DNA of 64,000 nt. It comes from CAZZHG01 sp964653655. Its GTDB lineage: Bacteria > Bdellovibrionota > FAC87 > UBA2466. Below the pieces are notes generated by a model. The model was not told the origin of the DNA and did no database searches. It worked only from the letters and a program-made list of their open reading frames with translations. Of this stretch, positions 1-8,124 are shown piece after piece. Positions within the stretch are counted from its first letter, which is position 1. Each line of letters begins with the position of its first letter. Location of the stretch: assembly GCA_964653655.1 (NCBI GenBank), contig CAZZHG010000009.1:12002-76001 (forward strand), read 5' to 3'. Position numbers and translations under genes: made by a program.

Positions 1-30
1 GAGCGAAGTTCCCGGATACTGCCCCGCAGA

Positions 31-1617
31 ATGTCGTTTTCAAATGAGCTCCCGCTACCGGCGAAGCAAATCGCCCGGTGTCGGCAAATTGCGTCCTCCA
101 TCGGCGATACGGTGGTGAAGCTCGTCCAGGCCAATTCGACGGTCGGGATCGAGCGCGCGGCCTTGCGCCTTCTCGGTTTCGACGGCGCCCTCGCTCACGA
201 AGGGCTTCTCTTTCCGGCCAGCAACTTCATCGTCGACCAGCTGAAACGCGCCGACCGGCTTCACGAGGGAGCCATCTACGCCATTGCGAACGCGCTCGTC
301 GCCAGCGGGGAAACCGTCGAAGGGCTCCAAAAGAGAGTCCTCGAGGATAAGTTCGACGTTGGCGCGGTCGGTTCCCAGGACGCGAAGAAAGTGAAGAAGA
401 AGCTCGATCTTCTCACCCGCGGCGCCTTCGAGAACCTGAAGCGCTATCGGACCGGCCGCCAGAAACTGCGGATGAAGCAGGGTGATCCAAAAAAATCGGG
501 ACGTCCCCTGAAATACGTCATCGTCGCGACGGGAAACATTTTCGAGGACGTGACTCAGGCGAAGAGCGCGGCGCTGGACGGAGCGGACATCATCGCCGTC
601 ATCCGCAGCACCGCCCAGTCGCTGCTCGATTACGTGCCCCAGGGCACGACGACCGAAGGATTCGGGGGCACCTACGCGACCCAAGCCAACTTCCGCGTGA
701 TGCGCCAGGCGCTCGACGAACTGGGCGCCCAGATGGGCAAGTACATCCGGCTCACCAACTACTGTTCGGGTCTCTGCATGTCGGAGATCGCCGCGCTCGC
801 TTCCCTGGAAGGCCTCGACTGCCTTCTGAACGACGCCATGTACGGAATTCTCTTCCGCGACATCAACATGAAGCGGACTCTCGTCGATCAGCACTTTTCC
901 CGCGTCATCTGCGGTTTCTCCGACATTTGGATCATGACGGGCGAAGACAACTACATGAAGACCACCGACGCCGTGGAAAGCGGCGACCAGGTGCTCGCCT
1001 CCGAGTTCATCAACGAGCGCTGCGCGCTGAACGCCGGCATGAAGCTCGACCAGATGTCCATCGGCCATGCGATGGAGATGAATCCGGATTACGAGAACGT
1101 GATCCTCATGGAAATCGCGCGCGCCCAGATGACCCGCCAGATTTTTCCGAAGAGCCCCCTCAAGTACATGTGCAACACCAAGTTCAAGACGGGCGACATC
1201 TTCACGGGCCACGCGCTCGATACCATCTTCAATTTCATCGGCTCCTTCACCGACCAGGGAACGATTCTCCTTGGCATGCCGACGGAAGCGATTCACACCC
1301 CGTGGCTTCACGATCGCACCGTCGCCATCCGCAGCGCGAATTACGTCCTTAACGGCACGCGCTCGATGACGGGCGAGTTCGGGTACCGCTCGGACGGGTT
1401 CATCTCCAAGTTCGCGAAAAAAGTGCTCGGCGACTGCGTGGACCTACTCGAAAAAATCGACGACCAGGGGTTCCTGGACGCCATCGAGAAGAGGACGTTC
1501 GCGGGAGTGAGCCGCACGGAAAAGGGCGGCAAAGGTTTTGACGGCGTCTTCGCGATCGAAAAAGGGCGCTACCAGAATCCGTTCTATAAACTGATGGGGA
1601 GCAAGATTTCGGTATAA
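31..1617 (+). CDS. kamD: Lysine 5,6-aminomutase, alpha subunit
   Basis: Large subunit of the adenosylcobalamin- and PLP-dependent mutase that moves the terminal amino group of D-lysine or beta-lysine in lysine fermentation. The 528-aa product matches the usual alpha-subunit size (about 515-520 aa) and is recognisable along its length, including the segment ANSTVGIERAALRLLGFDG near the N-terminus and NYCSGLCMSE in the barrel region. It is followed after 2 nt by kamE, the cobalamin-binding partner. The frame is open to the window edge and there is no strong Shine-Dalgarno before the ATG at 31, so the start could lie upstream. The close relative ornithine 4,5-aminomutase is less likely because its subunits are arranged differently. 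Recognised by eye, without a database search. Confidence 0.93.
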   Translation: MSFSNELPLPAKQIARCRQIASSIGDTVVKLVQANSTVGIERAALRLLGFDGALAHEGLLFPASNFIVDQLKRADRLHEGAIYAIANALVASGETVEGLQKRVLEDKFDVGAVGSQDAKKVKKKLDLLTRGAFENLKRYRTGRQKLRMKQGDPKKSGRPLKYVIVATGNIFEDVTQAKSAALDGADIIAVIRSTAQSLLDYVPQGTTTEGFGGTYATQANFRVMRQALDELGAQMGKYIRLTNYCSGLCMSEIAALASLEGLDCLLNDAMYGILFRDINMKRTLVDQHFSRVICGFSDIWIMTGEDNYMKTTDAVESGDQVLASEFINERCALNAGMKLDQMSIGHAMEMNPDYENVILMEIARAQMTRQIFPKSPLKYMCNTKFKTGDIFTGHALDTIFNFIGSFTDQGTILLGMPTEAIHTPWLHDRTVAIRSANYVLNGTRSMTGEFGYRSDGFISKFAKKVLGDCVDLLEKIDDQGFLDAIEKRTFAGVSRTEKGGKGFDGVFAIEKGRYQNPFYKLMGSKISV

Positions 1618-1619
1618 CC

Positions 1620-2378
1620 ATGGCGGAGATCGACCTCAAAAATCTGCTGCCGTACGGCGATACGACTCAGGACGGAGCCGTGCAGCTCTCCTTCACGCTT
1701 CCCGTGGAGCCGAGCCAGAAGGCCAAAGAGGCGGCGACCCAGCTCGTGAAGCTGTGGGGGTTCCACGACATCAAGGTCGCCCACATGTCGAAAGCCGGGG
1801 TAGGGTACTCGTTCTTCGTCTGCTTCGGCCGCATCGATAAAGGCATCGACATCACGAGCCTTCACGTGCCGGAAGTCAGCATCAGCACCCGCACCTACAA
1901 GGAAATCGACAAGCTGATCAAGGAAAAGGTCGGGCGCAAGATTGTCGTCGTCGGGGCCTGCACCGGGTACGACGCCCATACCGTCGGGCTCGACGCCATC
2001 TTGAACATGAAGGGCTTCGACGGAGACATCGGCCTCGAGCGGTACCAGGGTTTCCGCTGTGTTAATATGGGAAGCCAGATACCGACCGATGAGCTCATCG
2101 ATCGGGCGGTCAAGGAGAAGGCGGACGCGATTCTTCTCTCCAAGATCGTGACCCAGAAAGACATTCACATTCACGATATGCGGGAACTGATGACGAGGCT
2201 GAAAAAGCGGGGACTCGAGAACAAGTTCATCCTCGTCGTGGGCGGCCCGCGCGTGACCCACAAACTCGCCCTCGAGCTCGGCTTCGACGCCGGATTTTCC
2301 ATCGGCACCAAACCCAGCGACGTCTCCAATTATCTTTTAGAAAAGATGATCGAGCGTAAGGACAAGGGCGAGTCATGA
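1620..2378 (+). CDS. kamE: Lysine 5,6-aminomutase, beta (B12-binding) subunit
   Basis: Small subunit (252 aa) carrying the Rossmann-like cobalamin domain. The base-off/His-on motif DxHxxG is present as D118, H120 and G123. K131 lies 11 residues after H120, the same spacing as the cobalamin His133 and PLP-linking Lys144 reported for the Clostridium sticklandii enzyme, so K131 is the probable PLP lysine. The N-terminal 90 residues form the dimerisation region. It starts 2 nt after the kamD stop and its own stop overlaps the next ATG (ATGA at 2375-2378), so it is translationally coupled to both neighbours. Confidence 0.94.
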   Translation: MAEIDLKNLLPYGDTTQDGAVQLSFTLPVEPSQKAKEAATQLVKLWGFHDIKVAHMSKAGVGYSFFVCFGRIDKGIDITSLHVPEVSISTRTYKEIDKLIKEKVGRKIVVVGACTGYDAHTVGLDAILNMKGFDGDIGLERYQGFRCVNMGSQIPTDELIDRAVKEKADAILLSKIVTQKDIHIHDMRELMTRLKKRGLENKFILVVGGPRVTHKLALELGFDAGFSIGTKPSDVSNYLLEKMIERKDKGES

Positions 2379-3211
2379 GCCCAAAAGAAAAAAGTCTCGT
2401 GGTCGGCCGCGGCACGGAGTCGGAACAGATCGCCTACGCTCTCGATCTCCAGAGAAACGTCCTCATCGAAGGTCCGGTCGGCGTCGGAAAGACTTTTCTC
2501 GTTCAAGAGATTTTGAAGTCCCGCAAGCAAGGCTACGAGCGTATCGACGGGGATTCCCGTTATACGGAACAGAAGCTCACCGGCTGGTTCGATCCGCCGC
2601 TCGTGCTCAAGAAGGGCTATTCGAAGGACACGTTTCTCGACGGGCCGCTAGTTACCGCCATGCGGGAAGGGAAGATTCTCTTCATCAACGAGCTGAACCG
2701 GATGCCGGAAGCCGTCCAGAATATTTTGCTGCCCGCGATGGACGAACGGCGCGTGACGCTTCCGAAAATCGGCGTCATCACGGCGAAAAAAGGTTTCTCC
2801 GTAGTCGCCACCCAGAATCCGCGGGAGTTCACGGCGACTCATTCGCTTTCGGAAGCGCTGCTCGATCGCTTCGAGATGATCCGTCTCGACTACCAAACGG
2901 AAGCCGAGGAGCGCGAGATTCTGGAAGAGCAGGCGGGAGACGTCGACAAAGCTTCTCTCGGCAGAGCGCTTTACCTGGTTCGCGCGACCCGAAGCCACCC
3001 GGCCATCAAGCGGGGGGCCAGCATCCGGGCGGCGCTCGCCGTGTGTCAGCTCGTTGGAGCGGGAGTGGAGTTCCGCGCGGCGGTTTTCATGGCGCTTCCG
3101 GGGCGCATCGAGATGGTCGCCTCCGATCAGGACGCGCGCCAGATCCTCGCCGAGATCCTCGATAAGGGCGCGCCTTCCTCCTCGGCTGAAAAAAAAACTC
3201 AAAAAGCCTGA
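2375..3211 (+). CDS. MoxR-family AAA+ ATPase
   Basis: 278-aa AAA+ ATPase. Walker A is GPVGVGKT (residues 33-40). The Walker B region reads ILFINELNRM (101-110), with Asn in place of the first acidic residue and Glu106 retained. A sensor-1-like Asn occurs in VVATQNPREF. MoxR ATPases normally work with a VWA-domain partner to mature or reactivate metal- or cofactor-dependent enzymes (CbbQ/CbbO, NorQ/NorD, CoxD/CoxE). Here the VWA partner lies immediately downstream and kamE overlaps the start by 4 nt, which points to the aminomutase as client; that is inference. The 3' end has a run of nine A at 3189-3197 just before the stop. Confidence 0.9.
   Translation: MSPKEKSLVVGRGTESEQIAYALDLQRNVLIEGPVGVGKTFLVQEILKSRKQGYERIDGDSRYTEQKLTGWFDPPLVLKKGYSKDTFLDGPLVTAMREGKILFINELNRMPEAVQNILLPAMDERRVTLPKIGVITAKKGFSVVATQNPREFTATHSLSEALLDRFEMIRLDYQTEAEEREILEEQAGDVDKASLGRALYLVRATRSHPAIKRGASIRAALAVCQLVGAGVEFRAAVFMALPGRIEMVASDQDARQILAEILDKGAPSSSAEKKTQKA
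3188..3211 (+). other. Possible frameshift or non-AUG start site at the moxR/VWA junction
   Basis: Nine consecutive A (3189-3197) in the MoxR frame as GAA AAA AAA ACT make an A-AAA-AAA heptamer of the type that promotes -1 slippage. A -1 shift enters the VWA frame, which is open from 3190. The MoxR stop TGA (3209-3211) overlaps a CTG (3208-3210) that is in the VWA frame. Either mechanism would supply the missing VWA N-terminus. No downstream stimulatory structure was established. Confidence 0.35.
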
Positions 3212-3321
3212 CCGATAGGCTCTTTCCCTCCAAATTAGGCGCCGTTTTCCTTCCTCCGGAACTTTCGCAGGCTATCGACGAGGACGCGGGGGAATCCGCT
3301 CTGGGCGGCAAGACCGATCTG

Positions 3322-4086
3322 ATGCGGGAGATGTATTTCCGCCGGGTTCAGGGGGCCGAGCGAAGCGAGGACGAGGATAAGCTTCTCGTGCGCCTCATTC
3401 TCGAGCACGCGCGCCAAATCGTCGCTCATCCGGCGAAACCGCTCGAGCGCAGGCTGGAAGAGTGGGCGCGGGCTCCTTTCGCGGAGCTCGCCCTCGACGA
3501 AACTCTCGAGGAAGATCCGATGCTGGTCGACGAGAAGAGCATATTCGTCGAAGAGCAGCGCGAAAAACGATTCACGTGCGCCGCCATGCTCGACGTCAGC
3601 TCCTCGATGTCGGGCGACAAGCACTTGCTCGCGAGCATCGCGGTCGCGGTGATGCTTCTCGAAGTTCCATCGGCTAGCAACGCGCTTTCCGTTTTCGCCT
3701 CCGACGCGAAAACCGTGAAGGGTTTGGAGACTAGAGAGCCGCCGGAAGCGACCGTGCTGAAGTTCTTGAGGGTGCGTCCGAAAGGCTTTACGAACATTCA
3801 CGCCGGGCTCGAGGAAGGGCTCGCCCAGTACCGCCGCGCCGGAGTCACTCGCCGAAAGGTCGGCCTTCTTGCGAGCGACGGCCGCTCGACCGAAGGTCCG
3901 GAGGCCGTGGACATCGCCAAGCTCTACGACTTTCTCGTCGTTTTGCACCTGCACGGACCAGGGAGTTTACTGGAAAGCAGCGAAGCCATTGCCCAAGCTG
4001 GCAACGGGATATGCCTGGAAGTCCGGGCCTTTGAAGAGCTTCCTCGCCGTCTTTACGATGCTCTGCGCCTCATAGCCCGCCGGTAA
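3322..4086 (+). CDS. VWA-domain protein, partner of the MoxR ATPase
   Basis: Von Willebrand factor A domain protein. The metal-ion-dependent adhesion site DxSxS is D91-V-S93-S-S95, followed by a Thr in GFTNIHAGLEEG and an Asp in LLASDGRSTEG, as expected for a MIDAS fold. The first ATG is at 3322, but the same frame is open from 3190 and translates to plausible protein (RLFPSKLGAVFLPPELSQ), so the true N-terminus is probably up to 38 residues longer. No ATG, GTG or TTG exists there. Candidates are CTG at 3208, which overlaps the MoxR stop, or a -1 shift on the A9 run. It is the last gene of the kamDE-moxR unit. Confidence 0.85.
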   Translation: MREMYFRRVQGAERSEDEDKLLVRLILEHARQIVAHPAKPLERRLEEWARAPFAELALDETLEEDPMLVDEKSIFVEEQREKRFTCAAMLDVSSSMSGDKHLLASIAVAVMLLEVPSASNALSVFASDAKTVKGLETREPPEATVLKFLRVRPKGFTNIHAGLEEGLAQYRRAGVTRRKVGLLASDGRSTEGPEAVDIAKLYDFLVVLHLHGPGSLLESSEAIAQAGNGICLEVRAFEELPRRLYDALRLIARR

Positions 4087-4172
4087 GCCTACTTGTGTTG
4101 ACGTGCTGCGGCAATTTCGGCATAAACCGCCCGGGCCGATTATTAACCCATTGGCTTAAAGAGGTATCTCTC

Positions 4173-5153
4173 ATGCGCTCCCTTCTCCTTGGTCTTCTCG
4201 CCTTCGCGGGCGTTGCCCGCGCCGGCACCTTGGTTCTCCCGGTCAACGTTCAGACGGACCTGCCCTCCTGTGAAGGCACCGTCGAAACGAACCGCAACGG
4301 AAACCAGATCAACATCGTTTTCCGCAAAGTGAAGTTCTGCTCGAACTTCGACATCGTCTCCACGGGCTTCGGGATTCTCGATGCTGGTTACAAGGCGAAA
4401 AAGATTCCGGAAACGTCGACCGGCCTTCGCGGCGGCAGCTTCACGATTCCCCAGGCCTACATCGACCGCGGCCTGAACATCATCACGGTGGAAGTCCGCT
4501 CGAATAAGGGCGCCCACAGCGACACGATCAAGCTCGTGTTTGCGACGAATCCGGTCCAGCCGATCGTCCCGGTGATTCCGCAGCCGGTTCACGGAACGCT
4601 GCGCGGTTTCTGTGCGGACCACGACTATTCTAATTTCAAGGCCGCCAAGGCGTTTGCTTATTCGGGCTCCGGTCTCGGCAAGTTCGACTCGGAAGCCACG
4701 GCTTGGGCGAGCGAGTACAATCGCACGCACCGTTGCAACACGATCGGCGAGTACAAGGCTCGGTTCACGGCGCTCTTCGACTACGGCTACAACGGCAGCT
4801 ACCTCGGCAAGTTCACGTCGGAAGCCCGCACCTTCGCTCTCGGCTACGTCGAGACGACCGAAGTTCCGACGGTGGAGGCCTGGAAGGCTCTTTTCAGCGT
4901 GGTGCAGCCGTTCTTCTACGACGGCAAGTACCTCGGGCTTTTCACTTCGTCCGCGAGACAGCGGACGGACGAATGGGTTCGCCGCGGCACTTGCGGCAAC
5001 GCCCGGCTAATCGCCGCGATCAAGTCCGAGTTCACCCGGCATTTCAATTTCGCTTCCAGCAGCGCCGGTTTGAACCAGTTCACGACGCAAGCCCGCGCTT
5101 ATGCGGCCGCGAAAGTCCGTAACATGACGAGCTGTTCGGACCTCATTCACTAA
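4173..5153 (+). CDS. Secreted protein with four imperfect repeats
   Basis: 326 aa from the ATG at 4173, chosen because an AGAGG Shine-Dalgarno lies 8 nt upstream and the following residues form a clean signal peptide (MRSLLLGLLAFAGVARA). Upstream in-frame ATG 4095 would put charged residues before it. The first 130 residues after the signal look beta-rich. The C-terminal half has four copies of a roughly 45-residue unit with the pattern F-x-Y-x-G-x-Y/G-L-G-x-F-T-S-x-A-R/T plus paired cysteines (for example FDYGYNGSYLGKFTSEAR and FFYDGKYLGLFTSSAR). Family not recognised; probably periplasmic or surface-exposed. A strong terminator follows. Confidence 0.8.
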   Translation: MRSLLLGLLAFAGVARAGTLVLPVNVQTDLPSCEGTVETNRNGNQINIVFRKVKFCSNFDIVSTGFGILDAGYKAKKIPETSTGLRGGSFTIPQAYIDRGLNIITVEVRSNKGAHSDTIKLVFATNPVQPIVPVIPQPVHGTLRGFCADHDYSNFKAAKAFAYSGSGLGKFDSEATAWASEYNRTHRCNTIGEYKARFTALFDYGYNGSYLGKFTSEARTFALGYVETTEVPTVEAWKALFSVVQPFFYDGKYLGLFTSSARQRTDEWVRRGTCGNARLIAAIKSEFTRHFNFASSSAGLNQFTTQARAYAAAKVRNMTSCSDLIH

Positions 5154-5165
5154 GTTCGCAATCAG

Positions 5166-5204
5166 AAAGGCCCGGTTTCCTAAGCGAAGCCGGGCCTTTT
5201 TTTT
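5166..5204 (+). terminator. Rho-independent terminator
   Basis: Stem 5166-5179 pairs with 5186-5199 (14 bp, one G-U) around a 6-nt loop and is followed by a run of T. It sits 13 nt after the stop of the repeat protein. Confidence 0.92.
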
Positions 5205-5340
5205 CGATAAGTGATAACAAATTTATACTAATTCATTTTCATCAAATTACGTAATATATTAATATTATTAGAATTAATTATAATATGTGATAACAAATTA
5301 GCATCTTTATTGGTTGGTGTCCGTGCTTGGACCCCGTTAA
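5205..5340. other. AT-rich intergenic island with a 13-nt direct repeat
   Basis: About 110 nt of almost pure A/T in a GC-rich genome, between a terminator and the lipoprotein gene at 5372. The 13-mer GTGATAACAAATT occurs at 5211 and again at 5287. A consensus -10 hexamer TATAAT lies at 5279-5284, next to the second copy; no good -35 box is visible. It probably holds the promoter for the lipoprotein/regulator unit, with the repeat as a candidate protein-binding site. Confidence 0.5.
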
Positions 5341-5371
5341 ACTGAAAGCAGATGGAAACAGGGAGGCCAAT

Positions 5372-6247
5372 ATGAAAACGAATCTCAATGGGTTAGTGAA
5401 TCTCTTGATCCTTGGTCTGCTGGTGGTCGGGTTGTTCTTTGGCTGCGGCAAGAAGTCGGCGCTGGAGCCGGGAATGACCGGCCTGACTTTTCAGGGAACC
5501 AAGCCCGGAGCCTTTGCCGCCGTGGCATCGGCCTTTGGTGTCGTATCCGCAGCCAACACCATCTCCGTGCGCGATCGCAACGGCAGCGAAGCCGGGGTTC
5601 TGACTCTCACCGAGGCGCGGGTCGCCCTTAAGGAGATAAAGTTCAAGAAATCCGGAGAAGACGCAGGCGAGGCCAAGTACCAAGGGCCTTACATTGTCGA
5701 TTTGTTGAGCGGCGTGGTCACTCCGGAGTTGCCGGCTATCCGGCTCGGCGCGGGCGACTACGAGCGCATCGAGCTTAAGCTGGCGAAGCTGGAAGACGGA
5801 CAAGTGGCGGACGGCGATGTCATGGCTCACAAGAGCATTTACCTCGCGGGAACCTATACGGGTAACACCTCGGCCGGCGCCGTCACCGATGCTCCGTTTA
5901 CGCTCACGTTCGAGCTGGATGACGAGTTCTTTTTGAGCGGCGACGAGGCTCTCGTCATTTCCGATGTCGAGCCGAATCCGATCATCGTCGCCTTCCGGCT
6001 CAATCGTTGGGTGGCGTTCGACGACTCCGAGATCAACGACAAGAATGTGGACTTCTCTCAGGTGGCGGTTTCGGGCGGAGAGATTTCCCTTTCCGATCAG
6101 TCTGGCGCCACGGACCAAAAGATCTGGGAAGTCATCCGTAAGGGCATCAAGGAATCGGCGGATTTCGGCAAGGATGACGACGACAATGGCGTACTGGAAT
6201 GCGCCGAGGACGAAGATGACGATTCGAAAGACAGCCGAGATTACTGA
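5372..6247 (+). CDS. EF-hand-tipped lipoprotein (paralog of 7092-7958)
   Basis: 291-aa lipoprotein. The start at 5372 has a GGAGG site and is followed by a signal sequence ending in lipobox LFFGC (C25). The body contains TLTEARVALKEIKFKK and a predicted beta-sandwich resembling DUF4382-type domains (tentative). The C-terminus is strongly acidic and contains a canonical EF-hand calcium loop, DDDDNGVLECAE, with ligands at positions 1, 3, 5 and 12 and Gly at 6. It is followed by a TIGR02147 regulator (9-nt gap) and then a clear paralog, so the three genes form a unit. In-frame ATG 5327 is rejected because it precedes the signal peptide without a ribosome site. Confidence 0.82.
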   Translation: MKTNLNGLVNLLILGLLVVGLFFGCGKKSALEPGMTGLTFQGTKPGAFAAVASAFGVVSAANTISVRDRNGSEAGVLTLTEARVALKEIKFKKSGEDAGEAKYQGPYIVDLLSGVVTPELPAIRLGAGDYERIELKLAKLEDGQVADGDVMAHKSIYLAGTYTGNTSAGAVTDAPFTLTFELDDEFFLSGDEALVISDVEPNPIIVAFRLNRWVAFDDSEINDKNVDFSQVAVSGGEISLSDQSGATDQKIWEVIRKGIKESADFGKDDDDNGVLECAEDEDDDSKDSRDY

Positions 6248-6256
6248 GGAGGCCGC

Positions 6257-7078
6257 ATGAAGGACCGGCGACCCGACATTTACGAGTACCACGACTACCG
6301 GACGTTCCTGCGAGAGTGGACGCAGTGGCTGAAATCCCGGCGCCAGGGCTATTCGCTGAGGGCCCTGGCCCGGGAAGCCGGTCTATCGTGCGCTTACCTT
6401 CCTCAGGTGCTTTCGGGAAAGCGCAAGCTGACGCAGAAAGCCCTGGCGAAGGTGATGGGAGCTTTGAAGTTACCTTCCCGAGAGCGCCATTACCTCGAGC
6501 TGCTCGTGCAAGCGGCCGAAGGATCGGCGACCGAGAGAGCCGAAGCGATGGAGCAGACCCAGCGGCTTCGCGCCTACCGGAAGGCGAATCCGAAGGAGAG
6601 CGAAGTGTATCGATACCTCACGCGATGGTTTTACGTGGCGCTGAAAGAGCTCGCTTCGGTGCCGGGCTTTCAAGCGGATCCGAGTTGGATCCTGTCGCGG
6701 ATAAGAGGGGGCCTCAATCATCAGCAAGTCGCGGACGCCGTGACGTTCTTGACGGAAAACGGATTTCTTCGCACGGACCCCAATGGGACTATTCGTCCCG
6801 CCGAAAAGGACATCCGGTGCGTCGGCGAGGTGTTTCGCGCGGCATTGAGGCAATTTCATCATCAGATGATGGGCATTTCGCTTCAATCGCTGGACGAATC
6901 GCCCGCGGGTTCCCATATTATTCTCGGACATACGACGGCCATTTCCTCGAAGCAGTTCGGCCGGGTGCGTGAAATTTTGCAAAATGCCCTACGGCAGATC
7001 GAGCGCCTGGGGCAGGAGGAAAAGGGTCTGGACGCCGTCTACCATATCGGTCTTCTGGCGGCTCCGCTGACCAAGTGA
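6257..7078 (+). CDS. TIGR02147/DUF4423 family transcriptional regulator
   Basis: 273 aa beginning with the family-typical DIYEYHDYRTFLREW, then a helix-turn-helix (about residues 33-62, YSLRALAREAGLSCAYLPQV) and the DUF4423 C-terminal domain. TIGR02147 proteins are known mainly from Bdellovibrio and Fibrobacter; their targets are poorly known. It has a GAGGAGG ribosome site and lies between two paralogous lipoproteins with gaps of 9 and 13 nt, so it is probably co-transcribed with them and may control them. Confidence 0.88.
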   Translation: MKDRRPDIYEYHDYRTFLREWTQWLKSRRQGYSLRALAREAGLSCAYLPQVLSGKRKLTQKALAKVMGALKLPSRERHYLELLVQAAEGSATERAEAMEQTQRLRAYRKANPKESEVYRYLTRWFYVALKELASVPGFQADPSWILSRIRGGLNHQQVADAVTFLTENGFLRTDPNGTIRPAEKDIRCVGEVFRAALRQFHHQMMGISLQSLDESPAGSHIILGHTTAISSKQFGRVREILQNALRQIERLGQEEKGLDAVYHIGLLAAPLTK

Positions 7079-7091
7079 TATTGGAGGTTCT

Positions 7092-7958
7092 ATGCTCGCG
7101 AAACTTTTTCGAGTGATATTGGTCTCCGTTCTGCTGTGGCTGCTCGCCAGTTGCGGCACCACCACGGGAAACTACGGAGTCGCGCTCGTCGTTCAGGGAA
7201 CGAAGCCCGGCTCGCTGGTCTCTGCCGTGAGTCGATTTCTGGGATTCGCCGCCGTAAGAGCTCCCACTTCCATCACGGCCGTGGACAAGAACGGGTCCGC
7301 CGGAGGAACGGTGACCCTCACTGACGCGCGGCTCGCCCTCAAGGAAATCAAGTTCAAGCGTTCGGGGGAGGGCACCGGCGACGTCAAGTACGCGGGGCCG
7401 TTCGTGGTGGACTTGCTCACAGATACCGTCACTCCTTCCTTCGAGACCATCGCGCTGTCCGCCGGGACGTACACTGAGTTCGAGATGAAACTGGCCAAGA
7501 TCGAAACCGGGCTCGAAGCGTCCGACTCGCTTCTCGGCAAGAGCATCTACCTCGAAGGCACTTACAGCGGGCCCACGGGCAACAGCGGGACCGTCACCGG
7601 CATCCCCTTCACGCTAGCGCTCGAGATCGACGAGGAGTTCGAGCTGCCGGCCGGCGCCAAGGGTTTCGACGTCGCCGACAACACTCTTTCCACCGTCATC
7701 ATCGCCTTTCGAATGGCGAAATGGTTCGCCTTCGACTCGCCGGTAAACGACAAGTCCGAGGATCTCTCGGACGTATTGGTAAGCAGCGGGCGAATCGATC
7801 TGTCGGACGCCTCGCCGACCACGAACAAGAACATCTGGGAGGTAGTCCGCAATCTCGTCAAGGCCTCCGCCGACTTTGGAAAGGACGAGGACGGCAGCGG
7901 CAAGCTCGAAAGCGATGAAGACGAAGACGACGACGGTGAGGACGGCGACGACAACTAG
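7092..7958 (+). CDS. EF-hand-tipped lipoprotein (paralog of 5372-6247)
   Basis: 288-aa lipoprotein with lipobox LLASC (C21) and a TTGGAGG ribosome site. It aligns with the 5372 product throughout: both have a VQGTKPG- or FQGTKPG-type start, TLT(E/D)AR(V/L)ALKEIKFK, Y(A/Q)GP(F/Y)(V/I)VDLL, KSIYL(E/A)GTY and an N-terminal-to-tail acidic switch. The C-terminal loop DEDGSGKLESDE fits the EF-hand consensus exactly. It is the third gene of the lipoprotein-regulator-lipoprotein unit. Function unknown; probably calcium-binding at the cell surface or in the periplasm (inference). Confidence 0.82.
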   Translation: MLAKLFRVILVSVLLWLLASCGTTTGNYGVALVVQGTKPGSLVSAVSRFLGFAAVRAPTSITAVDKNGSAGGTVTLTDARLALKEIKFKRSGEGTGDVKYAGPFVVDLLTDTVTPSFETIALSAGTYTEFEMKLAKIETGLEASDSLLGKSIYLEGTYSGPTGNSGTVTGIPFTLALEIDEEFELPAGAKGFDVADNTLSTVIIAFRMAKWFAFDSPVNDKSEDLSDVLVSSGRIDLSDASPTTNKNIWEVVRNLVKASADFGKDEDGSGKLESDEDEDDDGEDGDDN

Positions 7959-8124
7959 ACGCGCTTTGCCGGTCGACACTTTTCCTCGCGCCCGAAAGAC
8001 ATTTAGATTTTCTCCGGGGCTCGTTCCGCCGTTCGCGCGGAATCCGCCCAGGCGCCGCCCTCGGCCACGGCATCCGTGTCCCGATGATTTCATCGTGACG
8101 GGCGGAACCCTCTCCGGTTACGCT

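Noticed and set aside
55..1311. Long minus-strand open frame opposite kamD
   Set aside because: Antisense shadow of a clearly recognised gene; its translation is His/Arg/Glu-rich with no domain and no ribosome site.
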